From NCBI GenBank assembly GCA_019925095.2, contig CM034388.1, positions 26,480,934 through 26,544,933 on the forward strand: a DNA stretch of 64,000 bases. Direction: 5' to 3'. A model generated the notes under the pieces. That model worked only from the letters and a program-made list of their open reading frames with translations, made no database searches and had not been told where the DNA came from. The DNA is from Dendrolimus kikuchii (Eukaryota; Arthropoda; Insecta; Lepidoptera; Lasiocampidae). The position numbers and the translations under genes were made by a program. This document shows, one piece after another, positions 10,913 through 20,999 of this stretch (the first letter of the stretch is position 1; every line of letters starts with the position of its first letter).

Positions 10913-13166
10913 TAGGTTCTGCCCGCGACTTCATCCGCGTGGAATAGTTTAAAAAAACCCTCCCAAGTTTAAAACGTTCTTCATTGGTGCTCCGCTCCTA
11001 TTGGTCTTAGCGTGATGATATAGAGCCTAATTGTTTTTTAATGTATAAATTGTTTTATTGTTTTATTATGATGACACCAGCAATATAAATACTTAATTAG
11101 ATGCATAAGTTGTATAATAAGCTGTTTAAGTAAATAAAGTTTTTTTAACTATCCCACGGGAACTCTTTAATTTTTTGGGATCAAAAGTATCCTATATGTT
11201 GACCAGGGATATAAGCTACCTCCATACAAAATTTTATTCAAATCCGTCCAGTCGTTTCGGAGATTAGCCCATACAAACAGAAAAACAAAAAATTTGAAAA
11301 AAATGTAAATTAGTTCTATTTCACTTCTTACATCACTCTGACTCGGTTTTTAGCATTTTTTTTCATTGTACAGAAATTCGACCTCTACAGTTTTATGATA
11401 TGTAATAAATGTAAGTTAAATCTACTTCCTATTTGATGTACACCGCTTCGAAACGTGTTATCGCTGTTTAAAGAATAAAAAGCAGCAAGAAATTCCCCAC
11501 CAACTACGTCTAGTAAAAAAAATCATCATAATCATTTATTTATTACAGGCTATTCTTTTTAATACATGTAGAAGTTGTTATACAATTAATTTAAATTAAT
11601 GGAGTTGTAAAATAAACAAAAAATATTGTTACCGTCTCAACAATGACAAGACATACTAAACATTCATACTGCGACATATTTAAACATTACTATCCATTAT
11701 TTTATCTTACCAGGACCTACTTATGCAAAATGGAACCAACCCACATACTGACAGTTTTGAGAAAAAGCCGTTTTTATTAAAATTTTGCGTACAAAAAAAT
11801 ATGTCTATTTTGGAAAAAACATTTAGAGTATTGTATATTATATTTTCTCGTTATGATTTTTATTGAGTCGATAGAAGGTGCATTTTGAAAGTCTTCTGCA
11901 TCCTTAACCCAATTTTGGCATGTTTGTGGATTGGTTCTGTTTTGCATAAGTAGGTCCCATTGGCAGAAATCACATTTCTGACGTAAATTGCGTGTATTGA
12001 ATTTACGTCAATTGTAATCAGAAACTAAAGACCGGTTGTATAACAACCTTAATGAACACCCCGCCTTATTGATTTATGTTTTTTGATAAAGCTAATTTTT
12101 ACAAGCTTTTATTTAACTTGCAATGGATGTACCTAGCCTGCATGTTATGTAAGTTCGGGTGGCATCTTGCAAGCTGCTAAATTTGACCAACTTCCCGGTT
12201 TCCGATTGAGCTAAAATTTTGCACGCAAATGTATATCGCGTGACAATGCAATACTATGGCACCATGAAGCTTATCTGATGATGGAGTCGATGACGGTGGC
12301 CATAGGAACTCCTGTACTAAACAAGATAGACCCGTCGTGTTTGGACTCGTTTGACTTGTCTTGGCTAGCACTCTGCTGCTACATGATACCCAGGATTTCA
12401 AAAGCTTATATTTAAAAACCTTTTTAAAAAAGCTTATTATTTCATTTTTGGAACATGAGACGAATATAAAAGTGACAGCATATGTATTTAGTTTTTAACA
12501 CATCATTCATAATCTTCATTGATAATACTCACCTCCCAAGAGGTATATCGGTTCGTTAAAACAGCGATATTTTTATTTTTTTTCATTGCAGGAGTTCAGC
12601 AGACAGGCAGACGGCCCATTTGATGGAAAGCGGTTACCATCGCCAATGGACATATGCAACACCAAAGGTGCTACAAATGCGCTGCTGCTCTATTAAGGGA
12701 GACTGGAACCTGGTCACTAATGCCGGAACAGAACTCAAGGTTGTTATGGCGACATACTTTAGACCAGGGGTGGTAGCCATCCAGTCGGGCAAATGCCCTA
12801 CCACCTGGCTGTGGGTTGTTAAGTCGCCTCTTACGACAGGCCGCCCGGCCGCAGGAAATTGTATTCTTTCTCCGTTCCTGCGGATAAGTTATATAAACTT
12901 CATATAACTTTAATGAATGAGGTGGTAAATTTTCGAATTACATATTTACTCTTAATACCATAGTTGACTAAACGGTATTAGTATCGAATATCTGAAAGCT
13001 AAGCTCAAGTTGATATATAGACAAAATATCCCCCCTCTTTTTGGTACTCAAAACTTACCTCTACAGGATTCACAGGAGTTATCGGAGGTAGTTTGTCCCA
13101 TCCCATGACTGTATAATATCGCTTGCTGTCGCATTTTTTAATAACATTTATACCCACTCGCCACAT
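2261..13166 (-). CDS. P5CS: Delta-1-pyrroline-5-carboxylate synthase, 5' part (3 exons, incomplete)
   Basis: P5CS is a mitochondrial bifunctional enzyme (glutamate 5-kinase plus gamma-glutamyl phosphate reductase) that converts glutamate to pyrroline-5-carboxylate for proline and ornithine synthesis. Three exons join in phase 0: 13166-13059 (36 codons), 3976-3803 (58 codons) and 2404-2261 (48 codons), 142 residues in all. Every junction has AG acceptors and GTAAG donors. Visible family features are the segment [20 protein letters not shown] at the start of the kinase domain (phosphate-binding K-L-G-S), [13 protein letters not shown], and the substrate loop VTSGAVAFG. Introns are 9,082 and 1,398 bases. 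The remaining kinase domain and the whole reductase domain lie beyond the left edge. The family assignment is from recalled conservation, not a search. Confidence 0.9.
2405..3226. other. P5CS intron 2, unremarkable part
   Basis: No repeat or exon recognised. Confidence 0.6.
3227..3731 (-). mobile_element. Helitron-like element interrupted by LINE-A
   Basis: Minus-strand 5' end TCTATACTAATATTATA at 3731, 3' end CTAG|T at 3230-3227. The body (3231-3380) has the familiar CAAACATCCATCCAAACTTTCGC. The LINE-A copy 3381-3715 splits the 5' end. Confidence 0.6.
3381..3715 (-). pseudogene. LINE-A, 5'-truncated copy
   Basis: About 110 residues of the same RT C terminus, with (CATA)n at the left end. 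Target duplication ATAATATTA at 3372-3380 and 3716-3724. Inserted into the 5' end of a Helitron-like element. Confidence 0.88.
3803..3976 (-). CDS. P5CS: P5CS exon 2: start of glutamate 5-kinase domain
   Basis: The exon has 58 codons, preceded by TTTCAG and followed by GTAAGC. It encodes the conserved segment around [20 protein letters not shown], containing the phosphate-binding K-L-G-S, and ends GRLASIIEQ. It lies between LINE and Helitron sequence (3227-3731) and an R310 repeat (4150-4453), both intronic. Confidence 0.9.
4150..4453 (+). repeat. R310 full copy
   Basis: Complete copy in P5CS intron 1, just upstream of exon 2 in transcript order. Joined directly to repeat F on its right. Confidence 0.88.
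4454..4880. repeat. Repeat F, copy 1
   Basis: Shares about 380 bases with 13988-14375, including CATTGCGACGGGCAGACG, GGTGTAGACAGGGA.AATCGCC and ATTTGTCAAGGGGCCTCTA. Probably the GC-rich 3' part of a non-LTR element; class not determined. Confidence 0.7.
5385..5670 (+). repeat. tRNA-derived SINE, family C
   Basis: The head GGTAGCGAAATGACTAGCGC and GGGTTCGAATCCTGGCC looks like a tRNA A and B box. The body ends CCCAGCAGTGAGACGTTTATGGG plus poly(T). A reverse copy lies at 49728-50024. Confidence 0.82.
6054..6292 (+). mobile_element. Helitron-like non-autonomous element
   Basis: 5' TCTATACATATAAATAAAA; 3' GACGAAGTCGCGGGCACAGCTAG|T. In-between sequence TGTCTGTCTGGATGTTAGG is also common in such elements. 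Confidence 0.55.
6921..7240 (-). mobile_element. Helitron-like element with palindromic 3' end
   Basis: Minus-strand 3' end has the hairpin GGTCGAATTTCGACC then ...ACCACTAG|T. A homologous copy lies at 21655-22001 in the other orientation. A (GT)n run (7051-7062) is internal. Confidence 0.5.
7249..7553 (+). repeat. R310 full copy
   Basis: Complete copy in P5CS intron 1, flanked by T-rich DNA on the left. Confidence 0.88.
7554..9386. other. P5CS intron 1, mostly unrecognised
   Basis: 7870-8290 resembles fragments of dispersed repeats (TTTCTTGCCGCTTCTTCTCC also in variant form near 11480 and 41185). The rest is AT-rich with nothing recognised. Confidence 0.45.
9387..9595 (-). mobile_element. 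Small Helitron-like element, family H
   Basis: Read on the minus strand: A|TCTTAATATATATAAATC ... GGGCAGAACAACGTCTGCCC hairpin ... GGGCAGCTAG|T. Start, hairpin and CTAG-T end are those of Helitrons. 209 bp. Confidence 0.7.
9680..9848. mobile_element. Short foldback element with GC-rich tandem core
   Basis: GCAAGAGTTAACTTAAGAC at left and GTCTCAAGTTAACTCTTAC at right are inverted. The core has two copies of a C-rich unit (GACCCCCGCC.CCTTACCGCTCTCGCC). Confidence 0.6.
10620..10828 (-). mobile_element. Small Helitron-like element, family H, second copy
   Basis: Same length (209 bp) and nearly the same sequence as 9387-9595, about 1 kb away in the same orientation. Followed by (GT)n and (AT)n runs. 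Confidence 0.7.
10829..10911. repeat. Microsatellite (TG)n then (AT)n
   Basis: GTGTATGTGTGTGTGTGCG followed by about 45 bases of AT dinucleotides, between two Helitron-like elements. Confidence 0.9.
10912..11295 (-). mobile_element. Helitron-like element
   Basis: CTAG at 10912-10915 then TTCTGCCCGCGACTTCATCC. Shares the block GCTCCGCTCCTATTGGTCTTAGCGTGATGA with the pair at 20.1-20.6 kb. The right boundary is approximate. Confidence 0.5.
11296..12129. other. P5CS intron 1, nothing recognised
   Basis: AT-rich. Two copies of CCTACTTATGCAAAA-type words (11727 and, inverted, 11943) suggest an old foldback, not certain. Confidence 0.4.
12130..12400. repeat. Dispersed repeat (unclassified)
   Basis: CAACTTCCCGGTTTCCGATTG...AAATTTTGCACGC is a phrase I associate with common lepidopteran repeats. 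Only one copy seen here. Confidence 0.35.
12585..12887 (+). repeat. R310 full copy
   Basis: Complete copy about 170 bases from P5CS exon 1, within intron 1. Confidence 0.88.
13059..13166 (-). CDS. P5CS: P5CS exon 1: start codon and mitochondrial leader
   Basis: The ATG is at 13166-13164, with an in-frame TAA nine bases upstream. The first 36 residues begin [20 protein letters not shown]: basic, with no acidic residue before position 13, as expected for a mitochondrial presequence. The exon ends on a complete codon before a GTAAGT donor (13058-13053). That matches the phase-0 acceptor of the next exon 9 kb away. The link between this exon and exon 2 rests on phase and leader character, because the leader is not conserved in the family. 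Confidence 0.72.
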
Positions 13167-13749
13167 ATCGAATTAGTTTCTTAAATTGTTTTTTTTTTAT
13201 TAAGTTCAGATACTTTATCTGGGTTAATATAACTACACTTCCTGAATATATTTTACAACTTATACATTGTAACAAAATTTTATGTATTAAATTAACTGGT
13301 TATATTTTATTTAACACGAAATACAAGTACGTACACTACCCAGTTCTGTTATTACAATAAACTATATATCTTTCTTTGAAAGAAATATTTCTTATAACAA
13401 ATCACTCCCAAATATAACGTGTCAAGATTTCCGTCTCTTTACACTACGAATAACACTTTTGCACTAACTGTACACTATTTCAAAGCGTTTTCAAGCAGTA
13501 CACTTTTCCTTTTACTTCTAAAGGTATTTAAGAGGAAAAACTTAAATGAACGTTACATGAGAATACAGTGTGATCATACAAACACAACTAATACGCGTGA
13601 CATGTTAATATGCAATGATAAATACAAGCTTGTTTAATGAGAGGAGTTATCGTCGTTTATTTGAGGAGTTTAATGAATTTTGTAGGAAAAGTAAATACGA
13701 CAATAACATATCTTTAGAGTAATCCGTTTTTGAAACGGCTGTTTACATA
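13167..13749. other. Upstream of P5CS exon 1
   Basis: Would hold the 5' UTR and promoter if 13059-13166 is the first exon. No clear TATA or initiator can be argued. Confidence 0.4.
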
Positions 13750-13987
13750 CTTACAAACAATGATTTGGATGAAGTAACCAGTTTCTCCAGATTCTTCTAT
13801 CTCTGTATCGAATTGAAGAGGCTGGGTCGTCCAGGTTTTTGCTTCGGCTGCAACTCAGCGGGCGACTACCCACCGGTAACTGGCTTTGGAGCCGCGGAGC
13901 CTTTCTCGCATGGTGATAACTTCTCAGCAGCTCACGTTGGCTTCTCGGGCTTTGAGCTGGCCACTTCTGCAGCCCAACCTCTCGACA

Positions 13988-14375
13988 CCCCTTAGCCACT
14001 CACACCCTCGTCAATCTAGGCGTTTTTAGAGACCCATACAATGAGTGGCGAGTCACCTTCTGCTCATTTTTTCTATATTCCTGAACATTGCGACGGGCAG
14101 ACGTCATACTCTGTAACTCCACTAGCTGTTCATCCCAATAGCCTGGTACCTTTTGTTCTTGTTCCCTAAAATAAACCTACACTTACCGGGGCTTGTCCTT
14201 GCGTGCATTTTTATATGGTGTAGACAGGGACAATCGCCAGTCAGTGTCACGTCACATTTAAATTAAATTTGTCAAGGGGCCTCTATATGTCGGCCTTCCC
14301 ATGGCCCCACGCAAGCCCTCCAAAAGTCCGGGCCATTGTTATGGCCCATGGCTGCAGAGACATAAATGTATTGTA
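13988..14375. repeat. Repeat F, copy 2
   Basis: Second copy of the segment above, upstream of P5CS exon 1. The GC-rich stretch 13750-13987 before it (CTTCGGCTGCAACTCAGCGG) has open frames on both strands but no recognisable product. Confidence 0.7.
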
Positions 14376-14454
14376 AATAATATGTCCAATAAAACAATAT
14401 TATATTAGTAAATCAGTTTGAGGGTATAATTACATTCCACTAAATAAATTCTAT

Positions 14455-14665
14455 CATCTTGTGGGAAGGAGCAATACTCCAAATTGTCTGCAATGCAATA
14501 TAGTCGAAGACCTACCTTATTTGTTAGTGGAATGTGTTCGGACCAGAGACGGCAGGAAGGGGCTGGTGGATGCTCTGGGAATTAATTTGATGGACGTGCG
14601 TGTTTCCCAGAGCATTTTGTCGCGGCCACAATCTGCTGCGGCTCTTTTACGGCCTTACTCATAAT
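14455..14665 (+). pseudogene. LINE remnant with C-terminal Cys motif
   Basis: GRSNTPNCLQCNIVEDLPYL then LVEC: a C-x2-C spacing like the gag-knuckle or RNase H tail of R1/jockey-type ORF2 proteins. The frame ends at TAA 14662. Confidence 0.5.
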
Positions 14666-15336
14666 AATCTCGTTAAGAAACGATTAGCCATCTCTTAAGT
14701 AAGAGAAGCAGAATCAGACCCTAACCAATGATTATCTGTTTTTTTCACTTATAAACGTGTACTACCTGTTGTTTACCTAAGAGGAGCATAGATAAACGAA
14801 ATTTGAATGATTAACGTAGGTTGTACCCAAAATTTTCGACTAAAGAGGAGTTTATGGGCAAGATTTTCACTAATCAGTTGCTGAGCAGTTAAGAAACGAT
14901 TATAAGTAAGGCCCTAGAATGTATAAAATGGGCAAAACATTTATACAAATTTTGTGTAATTGTATGATTAGGATAAGATGGGGTTGACATGGTAACATCA
15001 TCACTAAAAGCCCCTAAATAATTAAATTAAAAAAAGAGAACCAATTATATATGAGTGTAAATATAAACGGTAGGCAACAAATTGATAACAATAATTTATC
15101 AGTTGGTAACAACTTGATTTGAGCAATCAATAGGAGCAGTAGACGGCCGCTCTCAAGAGGTCTTTGAGCCAATTGTGGCACAATGAAAAACGATTGCTTT
15201 AATCAGCACGCGAAATTGTCAAACAATTCTTTTTATTGGTTTCGATTAAACTTAAAAGTGGACATTTGACATACAGTCAGCCGTATGGGTTCTTTTACAA
15301 TATAAGACACATAATGTGTTTCAGATATGTATATTT
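14666..15336. other. No recognised feature
   Basis: AT-rich; no exon or repeat identified. Confidence 0.4.
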
Positions 15337-15649
15337 TTATCCGTGCAGGAACGGAGAAAGAATACAATTTCCTGCGGCCGGGCGGCCTGTCGTAAGAGGC
15401 GACAAAACAACCCACAGCCAGGTGGTAGGGCATTTGCCCGACTGGATGGTTACCACCCCTGGTCTAAAGTATATCGCTATCGCCATAACAACCTTGAGTT
15501 GTGTTCCGGCATTAGTGACCAGGTTCCAGTCTCCCTTAAGAGAGCAGCAGCGCATTTGTAGCACCTCTAGTGTTGCAAATGTCCACAGGCGATGATGACC
15601 GCTTTCCATCAAGTAGGCCGTCTACCTGTCTGCTGATCTCCTGCAATAA
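15337..15649 (-). repeat. R310 full copy
   Basis: Complete inverted copy with a six-base insertion (ATCGCT) near the middle. Confidence 0.88.
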
Positions 15650-15839
15650 ATAAAAAAGCAATCGCTAATAATATCTATTGTAGATGTTTCACTCACTTTT
15701 GATATATTATTTGTTGTTTATCTAATTAAAACGTAGTTTGGATTACAATCTATCTCTAATGTTGTTATTATTTAATTTTATTGATTGTAATCTGTTTTGT
15801 ATTTAAATAAATGACGCATAATGGAATTCTGACTGGTAA

Positions 15840-16057
15840 ACATGTACCTCCTAGGCAGTTCTGATCTAATGTACATACTGTTACAACAATCGCGACATAA
15901 CGTTAAAGGGAATATAGTGATGAAACCTGCACATCAAAATAATCTGCGAAATACGGAACACATCTTAGACGAACATGACAGAATATTCCCCAGGCCTCAT
16001 CATCGACCGCTTTCCATCAAGTGGGCCGTCTGCCTGTCTGCTGAACTCCTGCAATAA
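15840..16057. repeat. Degenerate SINE-C fragment fused to an R310 end
   Basis: 15840-15995 resembles the middle of SINE-C (TAGGCAGTTCTGATCTAATGT...AGTGATGAAACCTGCA). 16005-16057 is the last about 50 bases of an inverted R310. Confidence 0.6.
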
Positions 16058-16488
16058 AATTAAATAAAGTGTATATTGGATTTATTATTCTTTACACCTC
16101 AGTGGTATATTCATCATCGTTATTACAGGATAGTCGCTAAAAACCCTCAACTACGCAATGGTTCTCTAAGATGTTCATTTCAAGGTGCTCCCTCGCCGCG
16201 AGCATTCGCCTGTAATATAACGTTACAGACCCCAGCATTACATCAGTGAAGGAGGAGAACCGAGCATTACAGTGCGCAACCTGTAATGATACAATCTGTA
16301 ATATTTTGATAACCTTGTAACACAACGACTGCTTCGTCTGACATTGTGGAATTAACTAAATGCTCAAAATTAGTAGATTAGCATCAAAGCAGGAGCACCT
16401 TCACGTGCAATATGGACGTCGAAGGGACTTCCCGTGGATCTTTTCCGTCTGCGCTGTCGCAAAACAGCAACAAGATGTTAGACATTAG

Positions 16489-16675
16489 GAGGTAGGTATT
16501 TACCCGTCTGGATAGCTATCATCACTGATCTGGAGAGAATATTCCGCTACAATCTTGAATTGTGTTCCGGCATTAGTGGCCAGGTTCCAATACCCACTTC
16601 GAGACCAGCAGGACATTGGCAACACCTCTTGTGTTGCAAATATCCATAGGTGACGGTAAGCAAGTAGTTGTCGTG
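16489..16675 (-). repeat. R310 diverged partial copy
   Basis: Recognisable from GTGTTCCGGCATTAGTGGCCAG and GTTGCAAATATCCATAGG. Confidence 0.7.
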
Positions 16676-16791
16676 TTGCCATGGAAAGTTCCATTATGTC
16701 GCTCGCCAGCCTGTCTGTTTTTTCTCCAGCAACAAAAAAGACAAGTGTTTATTTAAAAATATTTTCACAAAATTTCTTCTTTGCTTTTTTT

Positions 16792-17094
16792 TATTGCAGG
16801 AGATCAGCAGACAGGCAGACTTCCCACTTGATGGAAAGCGGTTACCATCGCCTATGGACATTTGCAACACCAAAGTTGATACAAATGCGCTGCTGCTCTC
16901 TTAAGGGAGACTGGAACCTGGTCACTAATGCCGGAACACAACTCAAGGTTATTATGGCGACATACTTTAGACCAGGGGTGGTAGCCATCCAGTCGGGCAA
17001 ATGCCCTACCTGGCTGTGGGTTGTTAAGTCGCCTCTTACGACAGGCCGCCGGGCCGCAGGAAATTGTATTATTTCTCCGTTCCGGCACGGATAA
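16792..17094 (+). repeat. R310 full copy
   Basis: Complete copy about 110 bases from a diverged inverted copy. Three bases are deleted in the CCTACCACCTGG block. Confidence 0.88.
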
Positions 17095-17453
17095 GGCTTG
17101 CTTGCTTACCGCGCCTTGGCAACCAACGCCTCTACTGTTGCAAATGTCTACATATTAGTGATGATCACTTTCTATCAGACATCTGTATGATGCTTGCTTC
17201 AAGCAGTTAAAAATGCTCTGCTCTGCTAGATCCTGGTAAAATAGGAAGGCAAGAAGTGCTGGTTTCACATTGCAAGGGATAATATCCTTCCTCGTGCTCT
17301 AACAATGAGATATATCAACTATGTTAAACGTAGAAAAAAATTGTTTATGTGCAGGTCACACGCAGTAGAAGAGAAACAGTGTGACAAGGGGTGGAAGGGA
17401 TTCTGAATTTCGTGACGTCATATTTCATATATTAATAAATAAAAATAATAAAT

Positions 17454-17688
17454 AATCGGCAGACAAACACACACATTGTATATCCCCAAATTAAGCAAGT
17501 CACGCTTGTGTTATGGGTAATATACAACGGACTACTCTGGGGCCGATCCTAGACACCCAGACCATAGTAAATAACGGAGAAAATACGTTTCCGAAATTTA
17601 CTATACCAAGAATCAAACCCGGAGCCTCTGCGTTGCAGTGAGGTAGGCCGGCAAAGGCTTATCCCGCTCAACCACAGAGGCCGTCGAG
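17454..17688 (-). repeat. tRNA-derived SINE, family B
   Basis: On the minus strand the head reads TGGTTGAGCGGG (A-box-like) and GGGTTTGATTCTTGG (B-box-like), followed by a body ending GTGTGTTTGTCTGCCG. The same body occurs at 17876, 21322, 27577, 36661, 48563 and 48969. Confidence 0.82.
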
Positions 17689-17875
17689 ATATTATCGAGA
17701 TATTATATCGTTATAATATATTTAAGCTTTAGAACACGAAATTCGAAGTATTAACAAAAACTTCGAAACATTTCCAACTCTGTATGAGCATAGTGTTTAA
17801 ATTATTAAATATAATGTACTTTATCTCATTCTCTCGCAGGCTTAGTCCTATAGAGTTGGAAATGTTTCGAAGTTA

Positions 17876-18051
17876 TGGGTAATATACAACGGACTACTCT
17901 GGGGCCGATCCCAGACACCCAGACCATAGTAAATAACGGAGAAAATACGTTTCCGAAATTTACTATACCAAGAATCAAACCCGGAGCCTCTGCGTTGCAG
18001 TGAGGTAGGCCGGCAAAGGCTTAGCCCGCTCAACCACAGAGGCCGTCGAGA
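17876..18051 (-). repeat. SINE-B copy inside tandem duplication
   Basis: Head-proximal part of the same SINE, carried by the duplication rather than inserted separately. Confidence 0.8.
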
Positions 18052-18156
18052 TATTGTCGAGATATTATATCGTTATAATATATTTAAGCTTTAGAACACG
18101 AAATTCCAAGTATTAACGAAAAACTTCGAAACATTTCCAACTCTGTATGAGCATAG

Positions 18157-19017
18157 ACTCCGCCCGATCATGACATACGCGAGTGTGGTATTCGGCCATG
18201 CCAAGCCTGCCCTTTTAGATAAATTGCAAATCGTGCAGAACAAATTCATGCGCAGAGCCGTCGGTGCTCCCCTCTATATGCGTAACGTCGACCTCCACCG
18301 CGATCTGGAGCTTCCCTCCATCAAAAACTACATTACGTCGCTCTCGCGTAAGTATTTCGATCTCGCGCCGCACCATCGAAATCCGCTCGTCGTGTCCGCG
18401 TCCGATTATAAGCCTCGGCGAAAGGCTCTCGTGCGACGACCGCGTAACGTCCTCACGGACAGGGTCGACGTTATCAAAAAACGGCTGGCCCGGATCAGCC
18501 CGCCCGCGGTTAGGACGGCAGGCTGGCAGGCACGGACAGACAGACACAGACGGCGGCGTCTCAGGCGCCGCCAATCAAGATCTCTCCACGTCCCTGCGAG
18601 GGACGCTAGGAGACATAGCTCCCCCACAGGATAGACTAGGCGTGTTGCTGGGAAGTTTCTTTCGCCGTTTCTTCTCTCCCAGCCATAACACGTTGCGAAA
18701 CGGCAGTAAGATAGCGTAGGCCACCGCAAACCACCGATCCCGGCCCGCCGGAATCCTTCCCCTCGGGCTTTATATTACCCGTCGCCCGTTCTCAATTAGT
18801 GCTTTGTGTCGCCCTATGGTGGGCATCATTAAATTCATCCCCCTCTCATGGCAACACTCCAGCCGAGGTAAAACTCCTTAGGGAGCTCCCTCGAGCAGGT
18901 TGCCCCTCCGGGCTCGAGCGCTTTCGCTTCGCGAAGGCACTTGCCCCAAAAACCCCGGTAAAGTTGTAAGGTCTTCGGACCAACAACATAAAGTCAAGTC
19001 CAATAAAAAAAAAAATT
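18157..19017 (+). pseudogene. Jockey-like LINE, 5'-truncated
   Basis: RT C-terminal frame (TYASVVFGHAKPALLDKLQI, then about 80 more residues typical of jockey-type RTs), a GC-rich 3' UTR and a poly(A) end. Target duplication AGCATAG at 18150-18156 and 19018-19024. The empty target site survives in the other copy of the surrounding tandem duplication. Confidence 0.88.
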
Positions 19018-19519
19018 AGCATAGTGTTTAAATGATTAAATATAATGTATTTTATCTCATTCTCTCGCAGGCTTAGTCCTATAGAGTTATGTGTTTATCT
19101 CTTTTTAGTGTCGCTTTTTCGTTTCATCGAGTTTCAAATCATAACGTTTCTAAAGAAGTTTCACTTCTAAATTGGAAATTGACAGCTCATGCATTCGTGA
19201 ATACTTGAGAATTTGGATACATAATCTCATACGTTGTTATACGCGTGTTGTTTTATGGCCTGATCCTATATCTTACCAACCGTTACTTCCTTACTATCAA
19301 TAAAAAATTGACAAGCGCCATACAAGTAACGTCACCGATGGTAAGACAAGTGAATGAATAGTGTGGATATAGGAACCGGCCATTAGAAAACAATCTTTAA
19401 AACTCTACCCTCAACCCGATAGTAAATAAATTTATTTCAAAACTATACTCAAAATTTTTATGAGTGTGAGTCGGAAATATGTGTCCATTGGTAGTGGGAA
19501 CGTATTTGTGGCTTTCGGG

Positions 19520-19760
19520 GTCGTGACCCTGGGGCCGTGGGGGCCTGGAGCTCATCACCTCTATCGAGACCTCTCAACGCGTCTAATTGAGGTCTCGCGT
19601 GACCAAAAGGCTGGCTTGCACCTAGGGCAACGAATTAGCCATTACCATCCAACGCGGAAATGCGGCCAGCATTTTGGGCACACTCCCCGCCGACAGCGAT
19701 TTGGAGTCGGTGTATGTTATTTAAGTATAGCTTTATTTCTAGTATAGTTTACTTTATTTA
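19520..19760 (+). pseudogene. LINE-like RT C-terminal remnant (family G), frameshifted
   Basis: GPWGPGAHHLYRDLSTRLIE...GQRIS, then a frameshift, then IQRGNAASILGTLPADSDLE and a stop at TAA. Tail similar to that at 1195-1400. Confidence 0.6.
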
Positions 19761-19845
19761 TTTTTAAAATTAACCTTTAGTTTTGTTATAGGTACTGTTA
19801 TTATTAAAAATATAAACGTAATAAAAAGAAATCTTAAAATCTTTA

Positions 19846-20005
19846 CATACATACATACATAACTTCACGCCAGTTCCCTTGCGGGGTAGGCACGAACAAC
19901 AGAGTGCCATTTAGGCTTATTCTTACACATCTCACTTGCCTCTTTGACATTCATAACTCTTGTCATGCAAGCTCGTCTGTTCTTAAGGCTCCTTCTGCTA
20001 GTACA
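19846..20005 (-). pseudogene. LINE-A, 5'-truncated copy with internal deletion
   Basis: Same 3' end; about 15 bases are missing after the AAGGCTCC block. Target duplication CTTAAAATCTTTA at 19833-19845 and 20006-20018. Confidence 0.85.
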
Positions 20006-20108
20006 CTTAAAATCTTTAGTTACTATAATTTTACAAACTCCTTCTGCATTTCCCAATTTATTTTATACTTGAAGAGATGAAACTCTTCAGTCTATCTCGA
20101 GTATCTTA

Positions 20109-20355
20109 TCTTATACTAATATATAAAGCTGAAGAGTTTGTTTGTTTGTTTGATTGAACGCGCTAATCTCAGGAACTACTGGTCTGATTTGAAAAATTCT
20201 TTCAGTATTAGATAGCCCATTTATCAAGTAAGGCTATAGGCTATATATCATAACGCTAAGACCAATAGGAGCGGAGCATCAATGAGGAATGTTTCAAAAT
20301 CGGGTTTTTTTTTTTTACTTACTTTTTTTTACTATTCCACGCGGGTAGAAGCTAG
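20109..20355 (+). mobile_element. Helitron-like element, tandem copy 1
   Basis: A|TCTTATACTAATATATAAAGC ... ACGCGGGTAGAAGCTAG. The next copy starts immediately (TATTAATATATAAAGC). Confidence 0.6.
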
Positions 20356-20587
20356 TATTAATATATAAAGCTGAAGAGTTTGTTTGTTTGTACGCGCTAA
20401 TCTCAGAAACCACATGTCTGATTTGATAAATTCTTTCAGTATTAGATAGCCCATTTATCGAGGAAGGCTATAGGCTATATATCATCACGCTAAGACCAAT
20501 AGGAGCGGAGCACCAATGAATAGTGTTTCAAAATCGGGGGGGTTTTAAAAACAAATTTCACGCGGACGACGTCGCGGGCACAGCTAG
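20356..20587 (+). mobile_element. Helitron-like element, tandem copy 2
   Basis: Same sequence through GACCAATAGGAGCGGAGCA, ending GACGTCGCGGGCACAGCTAG|T. Confidence 0.6.
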
Positions 20588-20924
20588 TATTAAGATATAA
20601 CAAATTTAAATAAAATATACGAATTCAGGGTTTTCACGTAACTACATTACAACACATCCGGATAGCAGTTTCCGCCGCATGTTATTTCCGGTCGCTAACT
20701 CCCGGAAGTTGTGCGCGTCGTTCCACGCTCAACTACTCGACAACTACTAACTACGTATTTTATTCCCAACGGAGGAGGGCTTTGAGAGATCCTTATATTT
20801 TAGCACGAATGATATGGAATTGAATTCAAGTTCCAGTCTCGGAGCTTTCGGCGGAAACTTTACGATTGAAGTTTTGCTCTAAAGTTTTATTTTTAAAATA
20901 TCTCCTGCGGAAAATTATCTATAG

Positions 20925-20999
20925 GAATAAGCCTGAATGGCGCTCTGTTGTTCGTGCCTACCCCGTAAGGGAACTGACGTGAAGTTATGTATGTATGTA
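20925..20999 (+). pseudogene. LINE-A, 3'-end fragment
   Basis: Only the last about 75 bases with the GTATGTATG tail. Flanked by AAAATTATCTATAG and AAAATTATCAATAG, a 14-bp duplication with one mismatch. Confidence 0.8.

Larger units (their letters stand above)
17510..19087. repeat. Tandem duplication, second copy interrupted by a LINE
   Basis: Unit of about 362 bases (17510-17871) starting GTTATGGGTAATATAC. It is repeated at 17872-18156 plus 19025-19087, with the jockey-like LINE between. Only a handful of substitutions separate the copies. The unit includes most of a tRNA-SINE and an inverted pair CTTCGAAACATTTCCAACTC / its complement. Confidence 0.88.

Noticed and set aside
12620..12907. 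Open frame of about 95 codons on the plus strand, seen again at 15337-15612 (minus), 16681-17094 and 27811-28014
   Set aside because: It is part of the R310 repeat and open only because the copies are similar. Diverged copies are broken, and both strands show equally long frames.
13765..13999. Overlapping GC-rich frames on both strands upstream of P5CS
   Set aside because: No start context or known motif; adjacent to repeat F, so more likely TE-derived.
18215..18729. Long antisense frames over the jockey-like LINE
   Set aside because: Shadows of the GC-rich RT frame; no splice or start context, and the sense frame has clear RT similarity.
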